DNA of 9,286 bases from Nocardioides sp. (GCA_021166815.1 JAJPEO010000278.1:1-9286), one strand, 5' to 3'; counted from the first letter of the stretch, positions 1-5,931 are shown. Translations and numbers: made by a program. The notes: generated by a model from the sequence alone, not told the origin.

Positions 1-285
1 GCCCACAAGGGGCCCAGCAGTGCTGCGTGGGCGATCGCCGTGCTGGGAGTGCTCGGCGCGGTCTCCGCCACGCTCACCGGCATGCTGAGCTTCACCGACT
101 CGATGGACCCGCCCGAGTGGGTCCGCATCGTGATGACGTCCGGCATCCCGGTCGCCCTGTTCGGCGCACCGCTGGTGTGGCTCCTGGTGCCGGCTGCGCG
201 GCACGAGGCGCTCGCCAAGGTGGGCATGGCACTCGTCGCCCTGATGCTCGTCGCCTTCGTGGTGATGCTGAACGTGGGCTACTGA
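1..285 (+). CDS. Small integral membrane protein, 3' part (5' end outside window)
   Basis: The reading frame is open from base 1 and stops at TGA 283-285, so about 94 residues are visible and the true start is probably upstream. A GTG at 40 is the first in-window candidate start, but it would cut into the first hydrophobic segment, so I do not favour it. Three hydrophobic stretches can be seen: around AAWAIAVLGVLGAVSATLTG, around VRIVMTSGIPVALFGAPLVW, and a C-terminal one around VGMALVALMLVAFVVML. The short loop between the first two contains an acidic/Pro motif (DSMDPPEW). No family is recognised and no catalytic motif is visible. The gene converges on kshB with an 18-bp gap, so it is not part of that operon. 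The call as a membrane protein is firm; any function would be a guess. Confidence 0.6.
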   Translation, partial: AHKGPSSAAWAIAVLGVLGAVSATLTGMLSFTDSMDPPEWVRIVMTSGIPVALFGAPLVWLLVPAARHEALAKVGMALVALMLVAFVVMLNVGY

Positions 286-303
286 CCCCATGCTCCGCAC
301 GGC

Positions 304-1398
304 TCACCCGTTGTAGGTGATCCGCAGCTTCTCGGTGAGCGGACGCGCCTGGCAGCTGAGCCGGATGCCGTCGGCGAGGTCCTCGGCCTCGAGGACCTCG
401 TTGCGGTCCATGGCGACGTCGCCCTCGAGCAGCATGCACGCGCATGCGCTGCACTCCCCCTCGCGGCACGAGAACGGCGCCGGGACACCCTTGCCCTCGA
501 GGAAGACCAGGAGGGGCTCCTTGCCGTCCCAGTCGTCGAAGGCGTAGTGGGTGCCGTCGAGCTCGACCTCGACCGCGACAGGTCCGGCGAAGGCCGGCGC
601 GGCCGGTGCCTCGTCGGCCTCGTCGGCGTCGTCGGCCTCCGCCAGCGTGGCCTGGGCAGCCAGCACCTCCTCGACGTCGCCGAAGGGGTTGCCACCGAGC
701 GAGACGAACTTCTCCTGGTGGCGGCGATCGCGCGGGAAGTCGAGGGAGCGCAGGGCGTCGGAGACGAGCTTCATGAAGGGCGCGGGGCCGCAGCAGAACG
801 AGGTCCGGTCGGCGTACGCCGCCGCGAACGCGCGCAGCTGCTCCTGGCTCGGCAGTCCCTGCACCGACTCCAGCCAGTGCACCACCTGCAGGCGTTCGGG
901 GTGCTCCGCCGCCAGCGTGCGGAGCTGGTCGCCGAAGATCACCGAGTCCTGGTCGCGGTTCGCGTAGAAGAGCACGACCTTGCCGGTGCCCTGGGCCAGC
1001 GCCGTGCGCAGGATGGACAGCACCGGGGTGATGCCGGAGCCCCCCGCCCACAGCAGCAGGTCCGCATCCAGGGACTTCGGGGTGAAGATGCCCGCCGGCG
1101 GGAGCACCCTGACGGAGTCGCCGACCACGAGCTTGTCGTTGATCCAGTTGGAGGCGTACCCGTCGACCGTCCTCTTGACCATGACGGTCAGGGGCTCACC
1201 GGGGGGCACGCAGATGGAGTAGCAGCGGGCCACCAGCCCGGTCTGGTCGGAGGGGACGCCCAGGGTCAGGAACTGGCCCGGCTTGAAGGCGAAGGTCTCC
1301 TCGTGCTCGGCAGGGACCTCGAACACCACGGACACCGCGTCGGCGGTCTCCTGGCGTACCTCCCGGACGTCGAGGAGGAAGGACTCCTCAGTAGCCAT
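304..1398 (-). CDS. kshB: KshB, reductase component of 3-ketosteroid 9-alpha-hydroxylase
   Basis: This 364-residue protein should carry electrons from NAD(P)H through FAD and a plant-type 2Fe-2S cluster to the Rieske oxygenase KshA, which hydroxylates C9 of 3-ketosteroids in the cytoplasm. The domain order is visible: an FAD-binding barrel with R58-C-Y-S61, an NAD-binding fold with GGSGITP at 119-125 and CCGPAPFM at 202-209, then a C-terminal ferredoxin domain with C311-x4-C316-x2-C319-x29-C349. An extra Cys is at 321. The length fits KshB (the M. tuberculosis protein is about 358 residues, from memory). An Ala/Asp/Glu-rich linker at about 247-271 joins the NAD and ferredoxin domains. The ATG at 1398-1396 lies inside the end of the preceding gene (11-bp overlap), suggesting translational coupling in a kshA-orf-kshB operon. 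Related PaaE/HmpA-type reductases share this architecture, so the name rests partly on the adjacent kshA. Confidence 0.9.
   Translation of the reverse strand: MATEESFLLDVREVRQETADAVSVVFEVPAEHEETFAFKPGQFLTLGVPSDQTGLVARCYSICVPPGEPLTVMVKRTVDGYASNWINDKLVVGDSVRVLPPAGIFTPKSLDADLLLWAGGSGITPVLSILRTALAQGTGKVVLFYANRDQDSVIFGDQLRTLAAEHPERLQVVHWLESVQGLPSQEQLRAFAAAYADRTSFCCGPAPFMKLVSDALRSLDFPRDRRHQEKFVSLGGNPFGDVEEVLAAQATLAEADDADEADEAPAAPAFAGPVAVEVELDGTHYAFDDWDGKEPLLVFLEGKGVPAPFSCREGECSACACMLLEGDVAMDRNEVLEAEDLADGIRLSCQARPLTEKLRITYNG
610..636 (-). repeat. Three 9-bp tandem units in the kshB linker
   Basis: On the + strand the units read CTCGTCGGC, CTCGTCGGC and GTCGTCGGC. On the coding strand they specify a run of Ala-Asp-Glu/Asp triplets inside the flexible acidic linker between the NAD and 2Fe-2S domains of KshB. 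The unit length is a multiple of three, so copy-number changes would lengthen or shorten the linker without breaking the frame. Confidence 0.7.
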
Positions 1399-1690
1399 CC
1401 TCGGCTCCGATCGTGACGTCGCCGTCGCGGACGGCGTGCTCGATGCTGGCAGCCAGGCGCGGGCAGTGGGCGTAGACCCTGCGACCCTCGGGGCTGGCAG
1501 CCATGCGTGTGAACTCAGCGCACTCTGTCACGGCCTGCTGCGTCCACTGGATCGAGGTGTGGTGGTTGCTGTTCTTCTTGACGCGCACGTGGGCCAGGCA
1601 GTCCAGGCACGCCACCTCGACCAGCCGCGCCTGCGTGTAGCGCTGCTGGTCCTCGAGGGTCTCCGGGTCGCGGGGAGTGATGTACGCCAT
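1388..1690 (-). CDS. Small Cys4 protein of unknown function between kshA and kshB
   Basis: This 100-residue soluble protein begins at ATG 1690-1688 and ends at TGA 1390-1388. The start is chosen because its A is shared with the kshA stop (TGATG junction); the same frame reads further upstream only inside kshA. Four cysteines are arranged C28-x2-C31-x25-C57-x18-C76, with His34, His43, His44 and His75 nearby, and a basic VRVKKNSNHH segment lies at about 35-44. This looks like a metal site (zinc or an Fe-S cluster), but the spacing does not match WhiB, rubredoxin or ferredoxin motifs that I know. No transmembrane segment or signal peptide is present. Its position, coupled to the oxygenase upstream and the reductase downstream, suggests a role with KshAB such as assembly, electron transfer or stability. 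That is inference. M. tuberculosis also has a small hypothetical gene next to kshA (Rv3527, from memory); whether it is homologous is untested here. Confidence 0.85.
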   Translation of the reverse strand: MAYITPRDPETLEDQQRYTQARLVEVACLDCLAHVRVKKNSNHHTSIQWTQQAVTECAEFTRMAASPEGRRVYAHCPRLAASIEHAVRDGDVTIGAEDGY

Positions 1691-2850
1691 CAGTGGTGGA
1701 CCGGCCTCCCGGCCGCCTCGTCCTCGGCGCGCTTCGCGGCGAGGTTCTGCTCCACCTCGGCGCGCCAGTACTCGTTGGCCTTGGTGGTGTCGACCTCGAA
1801 CTCGAAGCGGTCGGTCATCTCGGCGGTGACGTCGGCCTTGTCGACGTAGAACTGCTCGTACCACCGCCGCAGCTGGTAGACGGGGCCGTCCTCCTCGCAC
1901 AGGAGCGGGTTCTGCACGGGCGCCTTGTTGAGCCAGATCTCGACGTCCTGCATGAACCCGTCACCGAACAGCTGGGTGTACTTGTCGCCGATGTACTTCA
2001 CGGTCTTCTCGTCGAGCCCCTCGGGCTTCTCGACGCACAGCCCGAACTGCAGCTTGAACGAGTTCGGGCCGGTCGGCACGTGGCAGTTCATCAGGATGAC
2101 CTTGGTGATGAAGCCCTTGTAGTCGGTCTCGAGCCAGTTGACCATGGTCGACGGACCGAAGTACGTGGCCTCGGACTTCAGGACGAGGTCCTCGTCGCCG
2201 TACCCCTCCTCCTGCTTGTCCGGGCGGCCCGTGGACTCCATGAACTGGCTGGCCTTGTCGCCCTCGAACACGTTGCGGAAGTTCGTGGGGAAGGCGAAGT
2301 GCACGTAGAAGAAGTGAGCCATGTCGACGACGTTGTCGACGATCTCGCGACAGTGCGCCGTGGGGACGTCGAGGACGTTCCACGTCCAGTCGGTGTAGCG
2401 GTCGGTGCCCACGCCTTCGAGCACCGGGGGCAGTGCGTCCATGTCGGCCTCCGACCCCTCGGGGTCGTGCCAGATCATGACGAGCCCGTTGCGCACGACG
2501 GTCGTGAACCGCTGCGTCTTGGCGCGGAGCGGCACCCGACGGGCGTACGGGATCGACTTGCACTTGCCGTCGCCGCCCCAGCGCCAGTCGTGGAACGGGC
2601 AGGCGACCTCGTCGCCCTTCACCGTGCCCATCGTGAGGTCGCCACCCATGTGGCGGCAGTAGGCGTCGAGGGCGTGGAGCTGCCCCTGGCTGTCCGACCA
2701 CACCACGAGCTTGCCGCCGAAGGCCTCGACCGCGTGCGGCTTGCCGTCGGCGAAGTCCACCTCGCGCCCCAGGCAGTGCCACCCGCGGGCGAAGCGTGTC
2801 GGGGTGTCGCCCAGGTCCAGCTGGCGCGAGCTCTGCTGCAGGTTCGTCAT
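1690..2850 (-). CDS. kshA: KshA, Rieske oxygenase component of 3-ketosteroid 9-alpha-hydroxylase
   Basis: This 386-residue Rieske non-heme iron oxygenase inserts oxygen at C9 of androstenedione-type 3-ketosteroids (free or as side-chain CoA thioesters). Together with ring delta-1 dehydrogenation this triggers opening of ring B. The Rieske 2Fe-2S ligands are C65-R-H67-x16-C84-x2-H87. The mononuclear iron site shows H179, H184 and D302, with D176 (electron bridge) and N173 in the same helix (NVVDMAHFFYVH). These are offset by two from the residues described for M. tuberculosis KshA (H181, H186, D304, from memory), and the total length is the same. Start 2850 is preferred over the in-frame ATG at 2865 because GGAGG sits 6 nt before it. 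The gene heads an operon with the Cys4 gene and kshB, and is divergent from the acyl-CoA dehydrogenase pair across a KstR box. All catalytic residues are intact. Confidence 0.95.
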   Translation of the reverse strand: MTNLQQSSRQLDLGDTPTRFARGWHCLGREVDFADGKPHAVEAFGGKLVVWSDSQGQLHALDAYCRHMGGDLTMGTVKGDEVACPFHDWRWGGDGKCKSIPYARRVPLRAKTQRFTTVVRNGLVMIWHDPEGSEADMDALPPVLEGVGTDRYTDWTWNVLDVPTAHCREIVDNVVDMAHFFYVHFAFPTNFRNVFEGDKASQFMESTGRPDKQEEGYGDEDLVLKSEATYFGPSTMVNWLETDYKGFITKVILMNCHVPTGPNSFKLQFGLCVEKPEGLDEKTVKYIGDKYTQLFGDGFMQDVEIWLNKAPVQNPLLCEEDGPVYQLRRWYEQFYVDKADVTAEMTDRFEFEVDTTKANEYWRAEVEQNLAAKRAEDEAAGRPVHH

Positions 2851-2856
2851 CGTGGG

Positions 2857-2861
2857 CCTCC
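2857..2861 (-). promoter_or_regulatory. Shine-Dalgarno site of kshA
   Basis: The minus strand reads GGAGG followed by six bases (CCCACG) and then ATG at 2850. This spacing selects the 2850 start and rules against the in-frame ATG at 2865, which overlaps the region just upstream of the site. Confidence 0.85.
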
Positions 2862-2900
2862 ACATTCGGGTGCTGGTCCGTGACCACTGCCGGGCCAATG

Positions 2901-2914
2901 TAGAACAGGTTATA
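2901..2914. promoter_or_regulatory. KstR-type operator in the kshA / acyl-CoA dehydrogenase divergent promoter
   Basis: The sequence TAGAACAGGTTATA matches the published KstR motif TnnAACnnGTTnnA at every fixed position; the outer arms also nearly mirror each other (TAGAAC / GTTATA). It lies 50 nt upstream of the kshA start and 56 nt upstream of the rightward start at 2971, in the only AT-rich patch of the region. Possible -10 elements overlap it on both strands: TATAGT (2911-2916) rightward, and TATAAC (2914-2909) or TACATT (2903-2898) leftward. No convincing -35 is seen. KstR is the TetR-family repressor of upper steroid catabolism in actinobacteria, relieved by steroid CoA intermediates; its gene is not in this window. 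A single site between two starts suggests joint repression of both units. Confidence 0.85.
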
Positions 2915-2970
2915 GTTTTTCCGGACCGGGTGCCACCCGCCCCTGCCCACCACGCTCCCATGGAGGCTTG

Positions 2971-4158
2971 ATGCACATCGCCCTGACGGAGGCGCAGACG
3001 CGCCTGCGCGACGAGCTGCGCGACTACTTCGCTGCCCTGGTCACCCCCGAGCGCCGTGCCGCCCTGGCCGGCACCACCGGCGAGTTCGGCGACGCCGGGG
3101 TCTACAAGGAGGTCATCGGGGAGCTGGGCCGCGACGGCTGGCTCGGGATCGGCTGGCCGAAGGAGTACGGCGGGCAGGACCGCTCGATGGTCGAGCAGCT
3201 GATCTTCACCGACGTGGCTGCGGTGGCGGGCGTCCCGATCCCGTACCTCACCCTCAACACGGTGGGGCCCACGATCATGCGCTACGGCACCCAGCAGCAG
3301 AAGGACTACTTCCTGCCCCGGATCCTCGCGGGGGACCTGCACTTCTCCATCGGCTACTCCGAGCCGGAGTCGGGCACCGACCTCGCCTCCCTGCGCACGC
3401 GCGCGGTGCGTGTGGGCGACGAGTGGGTGATCAACGGCCAGAAGATGTGGACCTCGCTCATCCAGTACGCCGACTGGCTCTGGCTGGCCTGTCGGACCGA
3501 CCCCGACCTGCCGCGCCACAAGGGCCTCTCGATGATCCTGGTGCCTGCCGACGCCCCCGGCGTGTCGTGGACCCCCGTGCACACCGTCGCAGGCGTCCAC
3601 ACCAGCGCGACCTACTACTCCGACGTACGGGTCCCTGCCGACAACCTGGTGGGCGAGCTCAACGGCGGGTGGTCGCTGATGACCAACCAGCTCAACCACG
3701 AGCGGGTCGCACTGACGAGCGCCGCACCCCTCGTGCACTCGATCGGACTGGTGCGCGACTGGGCACGGGACACCCGCCTGACCGACGGGCGCCGCGTGAT
3801 CGACCAGGAGTGGGTGCAGGTGCTGCTGGGCCGGGCCCACGCGCGGGCGGAGATGCTCAGCCTGCTCAACTGGCGCCTCGCCTCCCAGGCGGACGCCGGC
3901 GTCGATCTCTCCCCCGCCGACGCGTCGGCGACGAAGGTGTACGGCTCCGAGCTGGCCACCGAGGTCTACCGGTCGCTGATGGAGGTCGTCGGTCCTGGCT
4001 CGCTCGTCACCGCCGACTCCCCCGGCGCCGCGCTGGCCGGTCGCCTCGAGCGCTACTTCCGGTCCTCGCTCGTCATGACCTTCGGCGGCGGCACCAACGA
4101 GATCCAGCGCGACATCATCGGCTACGTCGCGCTCGGCCTGCCGGCCGCCAAGCGCTGA
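2971..4158 (+). CDS. Acyl-CoA dehydrogenase, catalytic subunit (FadE26/ChsE4-like)
   Basis: This 395-residue FAD flavoprotein should introduce the alpha-beta double bond into a steroid side-chain acyl-CoA. Visible signatures are the substrate/FAD loop GYSEPESGTDL at 128-138, NGQKMWTS at 155-162, and the C-terminal FGGGTNEIQRDII at 371-383. The MCAD-type catalytic Glu near the C terminus is replaced by Gly (FGGGT). A Glu is present in helix G instead (NHERVAL, E244), the position used by isovaleryl-CoA dehydrogenase and by the catalytic subunits of mycobacterial alpha2-beta2 steroid dehydrogenases. Start ATG 2971 follows GGAGG at 2962-2966; the in-frame TTG at 2968 is only 1 nt from that site. 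The next gene follows after 16 nt. Length (395 and 364) fits the FadE26/FadE27 pair better than FadE29/FadE28 (from memory), but FadE17/FadE18-like cannot be excluded. The KstR box upstream supports a steroid substrate. Confidence 0.85.
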   Translation: MHIALTEAQTRLRDELRDYFAALVTPERRAALAGTTGEFGDAGVYKEVIGELGRDGWLGIGWPKEYGGQDRSMVEQLIFTDVAAVAGVPIPYLTLNTVGPTIMRYGTQQQKDYFLPRILAGDLHFSIGYSEPESGTDLASLRTRAVRVGDEWVINGQKMWTSLIQYADWLWLACRTDPDLPRHKGLSMILVPADAPGVSWTPVHTVAGVHTSATYYSDVRVPADNLVGELNGGWSLMTNQLNHERVALTSAAPLVHSIGLVRDWARDTRLTDGRRVIDQEWVQVLLGRAHARAEMLSLLNWRLASQADAGVDLSPADASATKVYGSELATEVYRSLMEVVGPGSLVTADSPGAALAGRLERYFRSSLVMTFGGGTNEIQRDIIGYVALGLPAAKR

Positions 4159-4174
4159 GACAAGGAGCACGACC

Positions 4175-5269
4175 ATGGACTTCACCTTCTCCCCCGAGTC
4201 CGACGAGGCGGCTGCCCTGGCGGACCGGATCCTCGCCGATCACGCGACCCCCGAACGGCTCAAGGCGGTCGAGGCCTCCGGGGACCGCTTCGACGCCGAC
4301 CTCTGGCAGCGCCTCGCCGATGCGGGGCTGCTCGGCCTGTCGGTGCCGGAGGCACACGACGGCGGTGGACTCGACCTCGTCACCGCCTGCCGGGTGCTGG
4401 TCGAGGCAGGCCGTCGTGTCGCGCCCGTCCCGCTGGCCTCGCACCTGGCGGCCAGCACGCTGGTCGGCGAGGCCCTGCCCGAGGAGACCGCGAGCCACTG
4501 GCTCCCACGGGCCGTCGCCGGGGAGGCGCTGCTGGGTGCCGCCGTGTCCGAGGACTTCGAGTGGCTGCCTGCAACGCCGACGACGACGGCGGAGCGGGAG
4601 GGCGAGGGCTGGCACGTCCGGGGCACGAAGACCCTCGTGGACGCGGCCCCGCACCTCGACGCCTTCGTCGTCACCGCAAACTCCCCCCATGGGCCCGTCG
4701 TGGTGCTGGTGCGCGCGGACGACGACGGGGTGACGGTCTCGCCCCAGCACACTCCCGACGGGGCCGTGGTCGGACGCGTGGAGCTCGACACCCGCGTCCC
4801 GCTCGACCGGGTCGCCACCGGCACGGACGCCGTACGCCGGCTCCACGACCTCCTGCTGCTGGGCACCTGCGCGGTGCAGCTCGGCGTGACCGAGGGCGCA
4901 CTGCGCCTGACGGCCGGCTACGCCCGCACCCGCGAGCAGTTCGGCCGGCCCATCGGGACGTTCCAGGCCGTGGGGCAGCGCCTCGCCGACGGCTACATCC
5001 AGACGCTGGGCCAGTCGCTCACCCTCTGGCAGGCAGCGTGGCGGCTCGACCAGGGCCTCGACGCCACGACCGAGCTGGCGACCGCGGCCCTGTGGGCCGC
5101 CGACGCGGGCCACGTGATCGCCCACACCACGGTCCACGTCCACGGTGGCGTCGGCATCGACCTCGACGGCGAGGCCCACCGCTACTTCACGGCGGCGAAG
5201 CGCTGGGAGCTGACGACCGGAGGCGCCACGGCGCACGCCCGTGCGATCGGCCGCGCGCTCGCGGGCTGA
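4175..5269 (+). CDS. Acyl-CoA dehydrogenase, non-catalytic partner subunit (FadE27/ChsE5-like)
   Basis: This 364-residue acyl-CoA dehydrogenase homologue probably forms a heterotetramer with the product of the gene upstream. The N-terminal helical domain (about 1-120) is followed by a poorly conserved beta domain (about 120-210). The C-terminal helical domain carries YARTREQFGRPIGTFQAVGQ at 249-268 and HVHGGVGID at 321-329, the residues that contact FAD across the dimer. Neither known catalytic Glu position is filled: helix G reads LLLLGTCAVQLG, and the C-terminal loop reads ELTTGGAT. Lack of the base is the rule for the partner subunit in alpha2-beta2 steroid acyl-CoA dehydrogenases, where each heterodimer keeps one active site. 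ATG 4175 has AAGGAG at 4162-4167, 7 nt upstream. It ends only 3 bp from the last remnant of a convergent pseudogene. The subunit role is well supported; the precise orthologue is inferred. Confidence 0.85.
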   Translation: MDFTFSPESDEAAALADRILADHATPERLKAVEASGDRFDADLWQRLADAGLLGLSVPEAHDGGGLDLVTACRVLVEAGRRVAPVPLASHLAASTLVGEALPEETASHWLPRAVAGEALLGAAVSEDFEWLPATPTTTAEREGEGWHVRGTKTLVDAAPHLDAFVVTANSPHGPVVVLVRADDDGVTVSPQHTPDGAVVGRVELDTRVPLDRVATGTDAVRRLHDLLLLGTCAVQLGVTEGALRLTAGYARTREQFGRPIGTFQAVGQRLADGYIQTLGQSLTLWQAAWRLDQGLDATTELATAALWAADAGHVIAHTTVHVHGGVGIDLDGEAHRYFTAAKRWELTTGGATAHARAIGRALAG

Positions 5270-5272
5270 GGC

Positions 5273-5739
5273 TCAGCGGTCCATCAGCGCGAAGACGCCC
5301 CAGCCGAGGTACTCACGGGTGTACCGCGCGTACCCGGCCGGTTCGGTGGCGAGCTCAGCCGGAAGTCATCCCTGCTGGTGGCGTGGCACGCCTCGACGGT
5401 GTCCTGGTCCGGCGGCTCATGGCGCCAATGTGGCTCACCGACCAGCATCAGGGCACCGGGCCGCAGGCTGCGGAGAAGCACGACCCCGAGCTCAGCGGCA
5501 CGTGACCGCGCCTGCTGCGTGAACACCCTGCTGAGGTCAACCCCCGTCCCGCCGATGCCGTGGTCACGCGCCCAGGTGCAGAGCATCTCGCCGGACCCGC
5601 TCGCGAGGTCGAGGACCACTGCGCCCGGGGTCAGGCGCAGCCCCTCACCCAGGGCGGCGGCGGCGAGCTGCACCGGGGTGAAGGGATTGTGGATGCGGTG
5701 AGTGCTCTCGCGGATGGTGAAGATGCGCGGGATGTCCAC
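5273..5739 (-). pseudogene. Decayed SAM-dependent methyltransferase gene
   Basis: From GTG 5739 the minus strand encodes VDIPRIFTIRESTHRIHNPF and then the SAM-binding motif I (LDLASGSGEML), DHGIGGTGVDLS and AAELGV. It then jumps at about 5476-5490 straight to LLRSLRPGALMLVGEPHWR. The segment expected between, covering the middle strands of the Rossmann fold, is missing; from memory of intact relatives about 50 residues are gone. At about 5358-5370 the frame changes. After SRDDF the C-terminal part continues in another frame as LPAELATEPAGY, then TREYLGWGVFALMDR, to TGA 5275-5273, with a further stretch of perhaps 60 residues absent. The original reading frame runs on as unrelated sequence to 5284. 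The remnant therefore lacks much of the fold and is very unlikely to methylate anything. The start is uncertain because no good ribosome site is visible and the frame stays open to 5865. Confidence 0.8.
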
Positions 5740-5771
5740 GGCCAGCAGCCTGCCGAAGGGTGAGGCCACCG

Positions 5772-5784
5772 GCAACCCGGTTGC
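5772..5784. promoter_or_regulatory. 13-bp perfect palindrome upstream of the methyltransferase remnant
   Basis: GCAACC-C-GGTTGC is a perfect dyad around a single central base, 32 bp before the likely GTG of the methyltransferase remnant. Its short spacer makes it more like an operator half-site pair than a terminator hairpin. No regulator family is recognised, and chance occurrence is possible. Confidence 0.3.
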
Positions 5785-5828
5785 ACCGCCGTGCTCCCCG
5801 ACCACTCCTGCACACACTGACCGGGACG

Positions 5829-5851
5829 TGCGACGCAGCGGTCGCTCCAGC
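5829..5851. repeat. 23-bp dyad-bearing repeat, copy 1
   Basis: The core is TGCGACGCAGCGGTCGCT followed by CCAGC. It contains an inverted repeat GCGAC-N6-GTCGC. It matches copy 2 at 20 of 23 positions. The shape fits a dimeric regulator site; no matching regulator is known to me. Confidence 0.6.
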
Positions 5852-5880
5852 GGCCCCCTCGTCACGCGTCCGGCACGGGG

Positions 5881-5903
5881 TGCGACGGAGTGGTCGCTGC
5901 AGC
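5881..5903. repeat. 23-bp dyad-bearing repeat, copy 2
   Basis: The core is TGCGACGGAGTGGTCGCT followed by GCAGC. It holds the same GCGAC-N6-GTCGC dyad as copy 1, exactly 52 bp downstream (about five helical turns), so both copies would face the same side of the DNA. The centre of copy 2 lies about 49 bp before the HIT gene start, a place typical of activator sites if transcription begins at the start codon. Confidence 0.6.
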
Positions 5904-5915
5904 ATCAGGGCGATC

Positions 5916-5931
5916 GGGCACGGCGTACGGT
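5916..5931 (+). promoter_or_regulatory. Probable leaderless promoter of the HIT gene
   Basis: The segment GGGCACGGCGTACGGT ends in a TANNNT -10 hexamer (TACGGT, 5926-5931) that stands 7 nt before ATG 5939, and no Shine-Dalgarno sequence is present. This geometry puts the transcription start at or next to the A of the ATG, as in actinobacterial leaderless mRNAs. A -35 is not obvious. A 15/16 identical segment stands at the same distance before the FrnE-like gene. Confidence 0.55.

Noticed and set aside
1388..1690. WhiB-like Fe-S regulator for the small Cys4 gene
   Set aside because: WhiB proteins need a C-x2-C-x5-C cluster and a G-[VI]-W-G-G turn. The spacing here is C-x2-C-x25-C-x18-C and no such turn is present.
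547..2883. Long plus-strand open frames opposite kshB and kshA
   Set aside because: They are low-complexity shadows rich in Val, Leu, Gly, His and Arg with no family motifs, opposite genes with intact catalytic residues.
1690..4185. Continuous minus-strand open frame of 831 codons running from kshA back across the first acyl-CoA dehydrogenase gene
   Set aside because: Only the part from 2850 encodes protein-family sequence. The upstream part is antisense to a clear acyl-CoA dehydrogenase and is a GC-rich shadow; the strong ribosome site fixes the start at 2850.
5882..5897. GCGAC-GGAGTG-GTCGC as a transcription terminator hairpin
   Set aside because: The stem is only 5 bp, no T-tract follows, it lies between divergent gene starts, and the same dyad recurs 52 bp away, all of which fit operator sites better.
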